From: Thermoanaerobacterales bacterium
Lineage (GTDB): Bacteria; Bacillota; Thermosediminibacteria; Thermosediminibacterales; Tepidanaerobacteraceae
Assembly (NCBI GenBank): GCA_012840135.1
Contig: DUMA01000032.1
Span: 62,001-126,000, forward strand
DNA length: 64,000 bases
Reading direction: 5' to 3'
Shown here one piece after another: positions 30,749 to 40,494 of this stretch. The notes beneath the pieces are model-generated. The model searched no databases. It was not told where the DNA came from and saw nothing but the letters and a program-made list of their open reading frames with translations. The position numbers and the translations under genes were made by a program. Every line of letters begins with the position of its first letter. Position 1 is the first letter of the stretch.

Positions 30749-31921
30749 ATGGCAAAAATTATTTTGACAAAAAATCGGTCTAAAAGGATTGAACAGGGTC
30801 ATCCATGGGTATTTAAAACAGAAATTGAGAGGATAGAAGGCGGGTTTAATCCCGGCGACATTGTTGACGTGCTCAATTTCAAAGGGAGATTTATCGGCAG
30901 GGGTTATTTTAATCCAAAGTCCCAGATTGCCGTGAGATTTTTAACATATAATGAAGGCGAAATTATAGACCGGAATTTTTTTAAAAAGAGAATTCTGGCA
31001 GCCTTAAGATACAGAGAGAGTCTGGGATATTCCAGGAGCTTCAGGGTTGTGTACGGCGAGTCTGATTTTCTTCCTGCCCTTATAGTGGACAAGTTTGAAG
31101 ACATTCTTGTCATTCAAACGCTGTCTCTGGGTATTGACAGGTTTAAACCCACCATTGTGGATGTATTGAGAGAAATTTTCAATCCTCGGGGAATTTATGA
31201 AAGAAACGATGTTCCAGTGCGCGAACTGGAGGGATTACCGCAACAAAAAGGATATTTGTATGGTGAGTTTGAACCGATTGTTGTTATTGAAGAAAACGGT
31301 CTGAAGCTCTACGTAGATGTGGAAAAAGGCCAAAAGACCGGATATTTCTTCGATCAAAAAGAAAACCGCCGCGCCATCGCGCCGCTGGTAAAAAATGCGG
31401 AAGTGCTCGAATGCTTTTGTTATACGGGATCCTTTGCCCTTTGCGCAGCCCGTTTCGGTGCGAAAAAAGTGCTGGCTTATGACGCTTCCTACGAAGCCGT
31501 GGAAATCGCGAAAAAAAATGCCGAAATCAACAATCTGTCTCATATATGTCATTTTTTCGAGGGCAATGCCTTCGATGTACTGCGCCGGTTCTACGATGAA
31601 GAGCGAAAGTTTGATGTGGTCATTCTGGACCCGCCTGCCTTTGCCAAAAACAGGCACGCCCTGGAAAATGCCGTGAGGGGGTATAAGGAAATAAACCTGA
31701 GAGGCCTTAAACTGCTAAAACCCGGAGGTTATCTCGTAACATCTTCATGTTCCCATCATGTAAGCGAAGCCCTTTTCTGGGAAATAATCCAATCGGCCGC
31801 CTTTGACGCAAGGTTAAAACTGCGACTCGTGGAAAGCAGAACCCAGGCCAAAGACCACCCAATACTGGTGCCTGCGGAGGAAACCAGGTATTTGAAGTTT
31901 CTCATGCTTCAGGTGTTATAA
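30749..31921 (+). CDS. RlmI-like class I SAM-dependent rRNA cytosine methyltransferase
   Basis: A 390-residue protein with an N-terminal PUA domain (RIEQGHPWVFKTEI, about 10-75), an EEHEE-type linker, and a Rossmann methyltransferase domain: CFCYTGSFALCAARFGAKKV (SAM site) and VILDPPAFAKN, with TSSCSHH near the C-terminus. This arrangement is that of RlmI/YwbD, which makes m5C in 23S rRNA. Position specificity is not readable, so no symbol. ATG after CCGGAGG, and a terminator directly follows the stop. Confidence 0.9.
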   Translation: MAKIILTKNRSKRIEQGHPWVFKTEIERIEGGFNPGDIVDVLNFKGRFIGRGYFNPKSQIAVRFLTYNEGEIIDRNFFKKRILAALRYRESLGYSRSFRVVYGESDFLPALIVDKFEDILVIQTLSLGIDRFKPTIVDVLREIFNPRGIYERNDVPVRELEGLPQQKGYLYGEFEPIVVIEENGLKLYVDVEKGQKTGYFFDQKENRRAIAPLVKNAEVLECFCYTGSFALCAARFGAKKVLAYDASYEAVEIAKKNAEINNLSHICHFFEGNAFDVLRRFYDEERKFDVVILDPPAFAKNRHALENAVRGYKEINLRGLKLLKPGGYLVTSSCSHHVSEALFWEIIQSAAFDARLKLRLVESRTQAKDHPILVPAEETRYLKFLMLQVL

Positions 31922-31948
31922 AAAAGCTCCTGGCAGGAGCTTTTTTTG
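31921..31948 (+). terminator. Terminator after the RlmI-like gene
   Basis: AAAAAGCTCC-TGGC-AGGAGCTTTTTTT, a perfect stem with a strong T-run beginning at the stop codon. Confidence 0.9.
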
Positions 31949-32045
31949 ATAATCATCCGTGAAACGAAATCATATGCGGGATTTTTCAAAAAAGCGTCTA
32001 CTTGATAAATTAAATATTTTTCTATGAGTTTCTTTCTTTTTTTAT

Positions 32046-33532
32046 CTATTGTTTGGCACTGCTTAATCTGCGCTTTATTTCCTGACCGGTGGTAGTTACA
32101 GCAAGGCCCCCAAGGCCCGTACACCGCAGATCTCGAGGTAACATTTTTCCTACCTGGTACATAGCCTGTATTACCTCGTCAAGGGGAATTACAGGATAAA
32201 CACCGGCTAAAGCCATATTAGCCGAAGCAACCGCATTCACAGCCGCCATGACATTTTTACCGAGGCACGGGACTTCCACAAGTTCGGCCACCGGATCGCA
32301 TATTAGATACAGTAAATTTTGAAGGGCTATGGAAGCCGCGGCAACACCCTGTTCTGCGGTTCCCCCTGCCAATTGGACAACACCCGCTGCGGCCATGGCC
32401 GAAGCGGCGCCGCACTCTGCCTGGCATCCACAGACCTCGGCCGCAAAGGTGGCCTGTTCGGCTATTAATACACCTATACCACCTGCCGCAAGTAGTGCTT
32501 TGGCCTTCTCATCATCACCAAGACCCATGGTTCGGCAGTGCCTAAAACCGCTCCAGGAAGCACACTGCAGGAGCCCGCCGTAGGTGCGGCCACAACTATA
32601 CCCATGGAGCTGTTTACTTCCAGCACTGCCATGGCCCAGGATATTACGGTATTAATCGCCCCTACAGGTATTAGTGTTCCTTTTTCTTCGGCCTTTCCAA
32701 TCAACATGGATTGCGGTCTTAATATGCCCTCCATTTTCATTTTTCCGTCCAAGCCTGTCTGAACCGAAGAAGTCATAATGGTTGCGATTTGCTTCATTTT
32801 AGAAAAGACTTCTTCTTTAGACCATCCGCTTCTTCCAGCTTCATAAAAAGTCGCAATTTCCCAGAGTTGCATATGGTTTTCACGGGCAATTTCAAGCATC
32901 TTCGATGCTGTTCTGAAAGGGACTTCACTCGATCTTCTCGAAATTACCGGAAGCACCGGTGCAACTTGTTTTACCTGAGTTACCTTATTTAACTTTTTTA
33001 ATTCCATTACTGTGGTATCGGGTACGGGCTTTTCTGTCTTAATATTGATTAACCCTCGATTGTCTACTTTTGAAAAATGGCTGTATTGAATATCAACTCC
33101 CATGCTTTCTAGGTTTTTTTTAACATCATCCATCAATTCTTTTTCCGAGTCTTTGAAAAAGACAAAAAGCTCATAAAAATCCCCCGCAACGGAGCATGCA
33201 AATCCATTTATCTCTACTATTTCTACCATGCCGCCCCCAACCGAAAGAGCAGTAAGCTCGACTTTTTCGTCAAATTCATCTATAAGCGTAATCCTGACTG
33301 TGTTGGGATGGTCGGCTTTAAATTTCTTTATTTCAAAAACCACATCGATGCCCTGCCTCTGTGCTTCTTCCAGAGAATAGGGGATTCTGGGGTCTCCGGG
33401 ATCCCATCCCAGCAGGCCGCTCACAAGACCCTTATCGCTTTTTTGACCTTTATAGGTCATTGCAAAGGACCCATTTGATTCAAATTCTGCCGTAACCTTT
33501 TTTAGCCTGCCTTGCACAAGCTGCATGGCCAA
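32046..33532 (-). pseudogene. L-serine dehydratase, frameshifted and N-terminally truncated
   Basis: A single-chain [4Fe-4S] L-serine ammonia-lyase that would deaminate serine to pyruvate. The frame from 33532 encodes a beta-type part (SNGSFAMTYKGQKSDKGLVSGLL) and most of the alpha domain to GSCSVLPGAVLGTAE; the rest, with AAEVCGCQAECGAASAM and EVPCLGKN, is in another frame starting MGLGDDEKAK. GAACCATGGG at about 32527 seems to have lost one base (GAAGCC expected). The N-terminal SSSHT signature of the beta domain is absent, and stops precede 33532. Both defects make an active enzyme unlikely. A UPF0597 fragment lies upstream. Confidence 0.8.
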
Positions 33533-33685
33533 TTTTCTTATTCTACATTATCAAGCCTGCAAACACCAAGAATATGTTGGCTGACAGTCCACAAAACTAA
33601 AAAGGTCAAAGCCAAATAACTTAATACTACTCCATGAACTCACGGAAAGCACAGATGGAATTCCTAAACTAAGGACATTAATAAC

Positions 33686-34176
33686 TTAATCAGCTTTTTT
33701 CCCATACGAAGAGAAGACAATATCGTTATTAATGCCCACCTCCACAATATTTGAATAGTCATTGGCAATAATAGCATAAGCTTTATATTTATCAGCAAAA
33801 ACCTCGGCTTTGATGTAAAGTGGATCTGGTGTATCTTCGTATTTAACTTGCACAACATTATTGGATATGAGAAGTTCAGCCTTGGCTATTTTTTCATCAT
33901 CTACATAGTCTAAAATATCAAGCCCTTTCTCGCTTCCGTTAATAACAGCTCCTAATGCTGCTGCAATATGTAATCCTCTTTTTCCAGTACCTGGAACCCC
34001 AACACTGATACCGTTTTATATACATTTGGGCTTACAGTAATATAAATTTTATCAGGGAGTCTGCCTAATTCTTTTACGGCCCTGGATACGGCAAGACAAA
34101 CAGCACCAGGGTCTGTACATCCGGTGGATTTTTCTATTTCTTGTTTTAATACATTTATCAAGATTTGTTTATTCAC
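33686..34176 (-). pseudogene. UPF0597/L-cysteine desulfidase-type protein, N-terminal remnant
   Basis: From ATG 34176 (MNKQILINVLKQEIEKSTGCTDPGAV, with the conserved GCTDP) the frame breaks after SPNVYK. In the next frame similarity continues GISVGVPGTGKRGLHIAAAL down to IVFSSYGKKAD and a TAA at 33686. The break is in AAAACGG, where AAAAACGG (one more A) would restore the frame. The family is about 420 residues; only about 165 remain, so the C-terminal two thirds is lost. UPF0597 proteins are related to serine dehydratase alpha and cysteine desulfidases, matching the neighbouring pseudogene. Confidence 0.75.
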
Positions 34177-35061
34177 TATTAGCTCCTCCTGTTGTTTTTC
34201 TTATTTTATAATTCACCATTTATTTAGCAATTCTTCTGTGATATTTTGCAATTTTGATGGAAAATTAAATAAGTTTAAGCTTTGTTTCAATTAGTTATCT
34301 TTGACTTTTTAATTTTATCTTTAAAAAAATAACTCCCGATCAGTCGGGAGTAGAGACTGTCGACAAAGTTGTCGTTGCAGTCTGTTTTTTTTACAAAAGG
34401 TCACTAGCATTGCATAAAATTTTTTAAAAGTCAAGTAAAAACTTGGTATACCTTAATATACCATATATGATAATTTATGGAAGTATCATTTTTTCTCTTA
34501 TGTTAATAGGAGCAACCGCCTATGGGTAGTCCTTTTCCACATTTTGTCATTGTATTTAGTTAAATTATTGGATCGTAACTTAGCTAAGGTCATATGAAGA
34601 AGGATACGTTGCCCGGAGGTCGTTATCACCCAAGCACAAAGTAGTCTTTCTTGGGTATCGCGATTTTACTACTTGGTGGTATTCTGTTCATAGGGTCCGA
34701 CTCCTCTCTTTTGATATTGTTTTTCATTTACCGATATTAATTAGAGGTCTCGGACCCATTTTCCTCCTTTCCAATTTACTTTTACAGACATTATAAGACA
34801 TCAAGTCTTATTAATCTGGGTATAGATAAAAACCTTCTTTTAATACTTATAAATAATAAAAGGTCTATGATTCTATAGAAGAATTTTGAGAACTTTAAAA
34901 TAAGAAATATATTATTTACATACATTTAAAAACATTAAGGAATTAAAAAAGGCAATTAAAAAATATATCTATTTTTTATAACAATGAGCGATTATAAGAG
35001 AAAACTAAATGGAATGACATATTTAGAATATTACAATTGCTATCTTGAATATATCACTTCA
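34177..35061. other. AT-rich non-coding stretch
   Basis: About 0.9 kb without a supportable gene. It holds an ACTCCCGATCAGTCGGGAGT hairpin near 34333-34352 and a more GC-rich 34.5-34.75 kb block. On the minus strand that block has short frames with good ribosome sites (for example 21 codons beginning MNRIPPSSKIAIPKKDYF); these look like remnants of something larger, which I cannot name. Confidence 0.5.
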
Positions 35062-35094
35062 TAAAAAAGATTGAATCCCATTAGGGATTCAATC
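35062..35094 (-). terminator. Terminator after the ene-reductase gene
   Basis: Minus strand: GATTGAATCCC-TAAT-GGGATTCAATC, a perfect 11-bp stem, followed by TTTTTTA. It lies about 95 bases past the stop of the gene at 35190. Confidence 0.85.
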
Positions 35095-35189
35095 TGAAAA
35101 CTTCTTGTTTTTTTGACCAATTAATTGAAAGGAAGTAGTTTAGATATTTTTTTAACAAACCCTTCTAATAAAGAAAAGAGTAGAACAAA

Positions 35190-37115
35190 CTACAGTTTTA
35201 AACCGACCTGAAAACCATCCTGAATTGCATCCAATGCATTGCTGGTCTTGACAGCACCGCCTATAGTATAAACCTCTCTGCAGTATGCCCTTGCTTTATC
35301 TTCCAATGTTTTATTGGGTTTATAGCCGAAAGCCAAAACTATTGTGTCAGCAGGAAGGGTAAACCGGTTACCTTTACTTTCACAAACAACGCCATTATCC
35401 GTGATTTCAACTACTTTTGTATTTGTATATTGTTTTACACCGTATTTGTTCAAGATATTGGTCAGTTCGATTGTCTGTACCGGATCAAGTTCTTTCAGAA
35501 TTTCCGGAAGCATTTCAACAATGGAAACTTTCTTTTCTTCCAATGCAAGGGCTGCAGCCGTTTCTCCACCGACTTCACCGCCGCCGCAAACAACAATTAA
35601 ATCCTTGGTCGGTACTTTACCTAAAAGGACATCTTCTGCAAATACAACGTGATCTTTGTCAATGCCTTTGATATTTGGTTTTACTGGGACACCACCAGTA
35701 GCAAGGACGATTGCATCCGGATTAACTTCCTTTATTAATTCTTCAGTGACTGTTGTATTTAATTTTATCTCGACGTTCAGTTTCTTTAACTCATTGCGGA
35801 TCCAAGAAACAAAGTTTGAAAGTTCACCTTTGCATGGAGGGTAGGCAGCAGATTTGAACTGTCCGCCAATATCGTTTCTCTGCTCATAGACGGTAACCCT
35901 ATGACCGCGTTTTGCAGCAATCATTGCAGCTTCCAGACCGCCAGGGCCTGCGCCGATGACCATTACGTTTTTCGGCTCTTCGACTTTTGTATAATCAGTT
36001 TCATATTCGTGACCAATTTCCGGATTGACGAGGCAAGTGATACTTCTGCCCTTAAGGAGCTGCATGACACATCCTTGTAGACAGCCGATGCAGTAACGAA
36101 TTGATTCAAAATCGCCCATTTTCGCTTTCATCGGAAGATAAGGATCAGCTAATGAACCACGGCCCATACCTACAAAGTCTGCTTTTCCCATACTTATGGT
36201 GGTGTCTGCCATCTTAGGTTCGTTGATACGGTTAACAGTAATGACTGGAATACTGACAACCCTTTTCACTTCTGCTGCAAAATCAGTAGTCCATGCGTGT
36301 TCCTGATACATGGTAGAAACAATGCCTTTATTATAGTTACCGTAAACACCGCTGGAAACATGGATACCATCAAAACTCATTGATTCGATTTCCCTTGCAA
36401 GGACAAGGGTTTCTGCCATGGTCCTGCCCCCTTCAACCCGTTCTTCACCGGAAATACGGACGATAACGGGGAAGTCGTTACCTACTTTGCTGCGTATGTC
36501 AGCAATTACTTCTTTTAGAATACGAATTCTATTTTCAAAACATCCCCCATATTCATCTGTACGTTTGTTGGCATAAGGAGAAAGAAATTCTGCAAGTAGA
36601 TAGCCATGTGCAGCATGGACTTCAACACCGTCAAAACCTGCTTTCTTTGCACGCAGGGCAGTATCACCAAATTGACCGACAATTTCATGGATTTCGTCGA
36701 CCGTCAGCTCACGCGGAAGATCACGACACCATGGGCATGGGATTGCAGAAGGAGCAACCGGCTGAACACCGCCATTAACAAAGTGGCTGGTCTGTCTTCC
36801 TGGATGATAAATCTGGCAGAAAATTTTGGAATCATATTTGTGGATAGTATTGGTTAAACGCCTGTTGCCTTCTATTTGTTCATCATTGTACAAGCCAGCT
36901 ATGAACTGGTAGCCTTTTGCATTCGGATTTACCGCGTAGTCTTCGGTAATGATTAAACCCCAGCCGCCTTTTGCCTTTTCTTCATGATATTTTATGAAGC
37001 GATCGGTGAGGGTACCATCTTCGTTGCAAAAGTTTGTAACCATTGCTGTAACTACCAGCCTGTTGGGAATGACGCAGTTGTTTATTTTTTGTGGAGTAAA
37101 TAGTGCCTTTAACAT
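35190..37115 (-). CDS. Old-yellow-enzyme-family FMN/FAD/[4Fe-4S] ene-reductase (2-enoate or BaiCD/BaiH-like)
   Basis: A 641-residue NADH:flavin oxidoreductase of the 2,4-dienoyl-CoA reductase/2-enoate reductase type. The N-terminal TIM barrel (1-360) binds FMN (LFTPQKINNCVIPNRLVVTAM; HAAHGYLLAEFLSP), the cysteine cluster YCIGCLQGCV...C binds [4Fe-4S], and the C-terminal half has two Rossmann motifs (VIGAGPGGLEAAMIAAKRG and VVCGGGEVGGETAAALAL). It reduces activated C=C bonds; the substrate is unknown. ATG at 37115 follows AAGGAGG by eight bases. A MerR regulator upstream and a MerR-type promoter between them suggest substrate induction. Confidence 0.9.
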   Translation of the reverse strand: MLKALFTPQKINNCVIPNRLVVTAMVTNFCNEDGTLTDRFIKYHEEKAKGGWGLIITEDYAVNPNAKGYQFIAGLYNDEQIEGNRRLTNTIHKYDSKIFCQIYHPGRQTSHFVNGGVQPVAPSAIPCPWCRDLPRELTVDEIHEIVGQFGDTALRAKKAGFDGVEVHAAHGYLLAEFLSPYANKRTDEYGGCFENRIRILKEVIADIRSKVGNDFPVIVRISGEERVEGGRTMAETLVLAREIESMSFDGIHVSSGVYGNYNKGIVSTMYQEHAWTTDFAAEVKRVVSIPVITVNRINEPKMADTTISMGKADFVGMGRGSLADPYLPMKAKMGDFESIRYCIGCLQGCVMQLLKGRSITCLVNPEIGHEYETDYTKVEEPKNVMVIGAGPGGLEAAMIAAKRGHRVTVYEQRNDIGGQFKSAAYPPCKGELSNFVSWIRNELKKLNVEIKLNTTVTEELIKEVNPDAIVLATGGVPVKPNIKGIDKDHVVFAEDVLLGKVPTKDLIVVCGGGEVGGETAAALALEEKKVSIVEMLPEILKELDPVQTIELTNILNKYGVKQYTNTKVVEITDNGVVCESKGNRFTLPADTIVLAFGYKPNKTLEDKARAYCREVYTIGGAVKTSNALDAIQDGFQVGLKL

Positions 37116-37155
37116 GTACAAATCCTCCTTGTTTGTTTTTTATTTCACAAGAATG

Positions 37156-37186
37156 ATTATATAGTATGAAGAAACTATAGACTCAA
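37156..37186 (-). promoter_or_regulatory. MerR-type promoter and operator of the ene-reductase
   Basis: Minus strand: TTGAGT (37186-37181), an overlong 19-base spacer, TATAAT (37161-37156). The dyad TATAGT-N8-ACTATA (37160-37179 on plus) is centred in the spacer. A 19-bp spacer with a centred dyad is the hallmark of MerR-activated promoters. Confidence 0.75.
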
Positions 37187-37191
37187 GTCCT

Positions 37192-38013
37192 TTATTTCTT
37201 ATTTACGGGAATCTGCACTTCGAAATAACGGCAATAACGTTTGCTTTTATGCACACGTACAAGTAGTTTCCCGATAACGTCACCGCAAATTTTATAATTA
37301 CTAGTTTGCAAATATTCCATTATGGGATTGAACAGTTTTAAAGATAAATTACCTTTATCGCCGGCATTGATAATAGTGCAAATGCAAAGCTGTGATGGCA
37401 CAAACTTTACGGACTCATTTACCGGGAGTTTTAAAATATCAGCATATTTCTTCTCTGTAATCAGCGACCATTGAATACGGTCAACTGTATTTCGGTTTAT
37501 CAGATCTTTCAAAGTAACATGTAAGCCAAACTCTACAAAAGGCAGAAAATTCATCCATTCAGAAAACAGTGGATTTGTACTATCAAGCTCTTCATATTGA
37601 TCTCCTTGGCTGCTGAGATAAATAAAATACAACTGTTCCGGTATTTTTTTAATCCAGAAATTTCCTTCATTCAACTCTACAGTTTCAAGACTTGAACGAT
37701 ATTGCTCAATTTTCTCATATAGCAGCGTATTGTAACGGATCTCATCATTGATCCTATTTTGCTTTTCATCTATCTTCTGCAGAAAAAAGTCCAAAGACTC
37801 AGCGTGTAAGATTTTAGAAATATCCTTAACCGATATATCAAAGCTTCTGTATTTCATACACTCCATCAAAAAGAAAATATCCCAAGTTTCATAAATACGA
37901 TATTTACTGTCCGCTTTTCGGGAGGGCTTGATTATATTCTGTGATTCGTAAAACCGGATCGTTTCCACCGACATATTTAAGAGCTTTGACACCTCGCCAA
38001 TCTTTAAACTCAT
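37192..38013 (-). CDS. MerR-family regulator
   Basis: A 273-residue regulator. Residues 1-70 form the winged helix (LKIGEVSKLLNMSVETIRFYESQNIIKPSRK), followed by a coiled-coil dimerisation helix (about 78-115) and a C-terminal ligand-binding domain resembling GyrI/effector-binding folds. ATG at 38013 has AAAGG nine bases upstream. It most likely activates the ene-reductase gene 76 bases downstream through the promoter at 37156. The effector is unknown. Confidence 0.87.
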   Translation of the reverse strand: MSLKIGEVSKLLNMSVETIRFYESQNIIKPSRKADSKYRIYETWDIFFLMECMKYRSFDISVKDISKILHAESLDFFLQKIDEKQNRINDEIRYNTLLYEKIEQYRSSLETVELNEGNFWIKKIPEQLYFIYLSSQGDQYEELDSTNPLFSEWMNFLPFVEFGLHVTLKDLINRNTVDRIQWSLITEKKYADILKLPVNESVKFVPSQLCICTIINAGDKGNLSLKLFNPIMEYLQTSNYKICGDVIGKLLVRVHKSKRYCRYFEVQIPVNKK

Positions 38014-38206
38014 CAAAATCATCCTTTCTAAAGTCTGTAGTTTCTGCAGGCTTTATTTTTTATTTATTGTTTTAGTCTTATTATAAAATCGTGAAAGGAC
38101 ATTCATCAAGATTACTACAAAAAGCAATAGTTTTGATGATTAAACGTCTGAAAGACGTCAAAACTTTACGAATGAGGCAAGTTTTTAGTTTGAGTCAAAA
38201 GCAAAG

Positions 38207-39700
38207 CTAAGCCGCAGTACGAGGTATTTGTCGCAATTCAGAATCACGCAAAAGAGCATCAATGGCCAAATCTACCTGGTGCAGGGCACTGGTAAGTGAC
38301 TTCGGCATTGCAGTCTCAGGCTTCGCATCAATAGCCCATGAGGCTTGACCGAATATGCGACAATCAAGTTTGGCAAAGAAAAGTGCGACTTTCCGGCCAT
38401 GTGTGGTAAGAATATAGCGGTTTGTTCTGGGCAGACGCACAATGAGCCCTTTTAGCCTGAGACGCCGGAGATCGTAAGTCATCTGATTGGCCTTGTAGGA
38501 GGTAACATCCGCTCCCAGAAATGTAGCTACATGAGAACGCAAGCTTTCATTGGTAAATCCATCGACCGTATGTATAAACAGCACAAGTGCTAGGAAGAGT
38601 GCACGCGTGCGCGAGTCTCCAAAGCGAAGGCCCGGAGCCCGCTGACCGTCTTTGGTGACGGTAGGCTGTACGACATGATCTAGAGTTGCCTGCGTCAGCC
38701 CGCACGTTGAGGCGGTCTGTTGGGCATCTAAAAGACGTCGATTGATGTTGCGGCCTATCTTTTGAAGATAGCCGAAGTTGCGCAGGCCTTTGTTTATGTG
38801 AAAGTCACCAGGGTCGTTAATGGTGGTTTCTGTTCTAAGAGCATGATTTTCTTTGAAGTACTGTTTGACTTGGGAGTGTTTATATTCAATATGAAGGCTT
38901 GGTAATACACCATGCTGGATGACGCGTGTCCGGAACCTGCTGGGCGTATTCTTCCTGATGTGCTGACCAAAGATCAGTTGTACATGATCTGGCCTCCCCA
39001 GATCAAGATTGTCCCGGATTACATTTTCAAAGAACTGTCTTCCTTGTGCTGGTTTGGCAAAAAACCTGTGTCATGCTTATCTCCATCTGCCAAATGGAGA
39101 GCTCTGGCCGGTAGCCGCAAGCCATTTCTTGTTGGGTTAAAGGATAAGGCAGATGTGGTAGCCAACGGTCAAAGAAAGCCTGGATTTGTTCAGGCCCCAA
39201 AGAATCTCAGATCGCTTGCAGCCGTTCGGGGTCTTGACAGCTTTTGAAGCCATTGTCTAAAGATTCAAAGGGAATACCGGCATGAATCAATTGTTTCTTT
39301 GCCCATTCGTGCCCATTAAGATAAACTTTAATTCCATATATGGTGCATAGCTACAGACTTTGATGAAAGCTGGTCCGAATTCACGGTCTTGTATGTAGTA
39401 ATAGTATAGTGGTTGACTGCTACACTCTGACGATCCGAGTGGAAATCAATGAAACCCAGTTCTGTAATCTTTTTGGTTGCCTTGAAAGCAGAGGCTTTTT
39501 AAACTGGGCAACGCCGATAAATACTACACCTTCTTCAGCTTTAAAGTTCCGGCGTTGTTCCAGAGCTATTTCATCTTTGCGCTGACCTCGTTTGAATTCT
39601 ATGATAGGGATGGAGTTTTCCGTAGCGAATTTCTTAACGTTGAAGCGGAATTCTTCGCTGATCTTGCCAAGCAAAGCTGGTGAAGGGATAGGTTGATTTC
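38207..39700 (-). pseudogene. Shattered copy of a widespread uncharacterised gene family
   Basis: Read on the minus strand, similarity to one long protein (about 480 residues) runs through several frames. In order: ATENSIPIIEFKRGQRKDEI, EEGVVFIGVAQ, GFIDFHSDRQSVAVNHY, YYYIQDREFGPAFIKVCSY, IKVYLNGHEWAKKQL, LDNGFKSCQDPERLQAI, an in-frame TGA near 39207, EQIQAFFDRWLPHLPYPL, FFENVIRDNLDLGRPDHVQL, and a clean stretch from 38980 to 38207 ending in a winged-helix-like MTYDLRRLRLKGLI. I recall such proteins as common multi-copy hypotheticals in bacteria; function unknown to me, possibly mobile. At least three frameshifts and one stop make it inactive. Confidence 0.75.
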
Positions 39701-40202
39701 TATGTTTGGTAAGAAATGTGACAAGGTGGCCGCCAGTCTGAAGTGAGGGAATATATCCGTTAAGGTAGATACGGTCTATACACTCAACTTCTAATGTAAC
39801 GTTGTCTTTAAGCAGTTCTGCTACGGTTTGCATAAGTATATCCTCCTTCGGTTGGGTCCCTTCCATAAGCACTTGACCGCTGGTGATGCAGTAATTACAC
39901 TCATCATTTTCTATGATGGTCACCGACATCATAGTAAGACCAATATGGCATTGGAATACCACGTATTTATCTTTTTGAGAATGCAAAAATAAGCCGTTGC
40001 ATTCCATACATTTTTGATAACCTCGAGGGCTTTCAATGATATATTTGCAAAAATCAGTAAACAATCGGAAGTTAAAAGCAAAGACAGATCGACCATGGTT
40101 ATCGATAAAAGAAATAGACTGGCCTGTTATAGAAGTGAAAGTGCTATCAACTTTCTCCATTAATTTAAACAGATTAGACTCCGATGATGACATCTTTTTC
40201 AC
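39420..40202 (-). CDS. PocR-domain protein with a foreign C-terminus (chimeric)
   Basis: A 260-codon frame. Residues about 10-165 form a PocR sensory domain (FTDFCKYIIESPRGYQKCMECN, and DECNYCITSGQV), normally the N-terminus of an AraC-type or histidine-kinase regulator that binds small ligands such as propanediol. From about residue 185 the sequence is instead the N-terminus of the broken family at 38207 (NVKKFATENSIPIIEFKRG, EEGVVFIGVAQ). No DNA-binding or kinase output domain follows. So it is probably a non-functional fusion, although it is open. GTG 40202 or ATG 40193 are both possible starts. Confidence 0.6.
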   Translation of the reverse strand: MKKMSSSESNLFKLMEKVDSTFTSITGQSISFIDNHGRSVFAFNFRLFTDFCKYIIESPRGYQKCMECNGLFLHSQKDKYVVFQCHIGLTMMSVTIIENDECNYCITSGQVLMEGTQPKEDILMQTVAELLKDNVTLEVECIDRIYLNGYIPSLQTGGHLVTFLTKHRNQPIPSPALLGKISEEFRFNVKKFATENSIPIIEFKRGQRKDEIALEQRRNFKAEEGVVFIGVAQFKKPLLSRQPKRLQNWVSLISTRIVRV

Positions 40203-40454
40203 AATCCTTGTTTCATCTTTTTAAGAGAAAAGAATTGCTATTGCTTCACGTTCGGCCCTTCAGGACAAGACTTTGCCTTCAAGTTCCTACACCACCCACC
40301 TACGGTGGGACTCCTACCTCACGATAGACACCTTTGTCGCTTCGCTAACGGTTGTTGCTGCCAGCCCCATAGTAGACCCTATGGTCCATACTGGCATGCA
40401 TAAAGCACCGCTTTTTGGCAGTACATCCTAAAAGCGGTATTTGTCTACATTCTG

Positions 40455-40478
40455 AAAAGCTCCCGATGGGAGCTTTTT
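40455..40478. terminator. Bidirectional terminator-like hairpin
   Basis: AAAAGCTCCC-GAT-GGGAGCTTTTTCC: 10-bp perfect stem with A- and T-runs on the two sides. Confidence 0.7.
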
Positions 40479-40494
40479 CCTAGTTTCAGGCAAA

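Noticed and set aside
38141-38160. ACGTC-TGAAA-GACGT hairpin as a terminator
   Set aside because: The stem is short, has no clear T-run on either strand, and no gene ends just before it.
38912-39247. 111-codon plus-strand frame
   Set aside because: It is antisense to the conserved blocks of the broken family gene, which read clearly on the minus strand.
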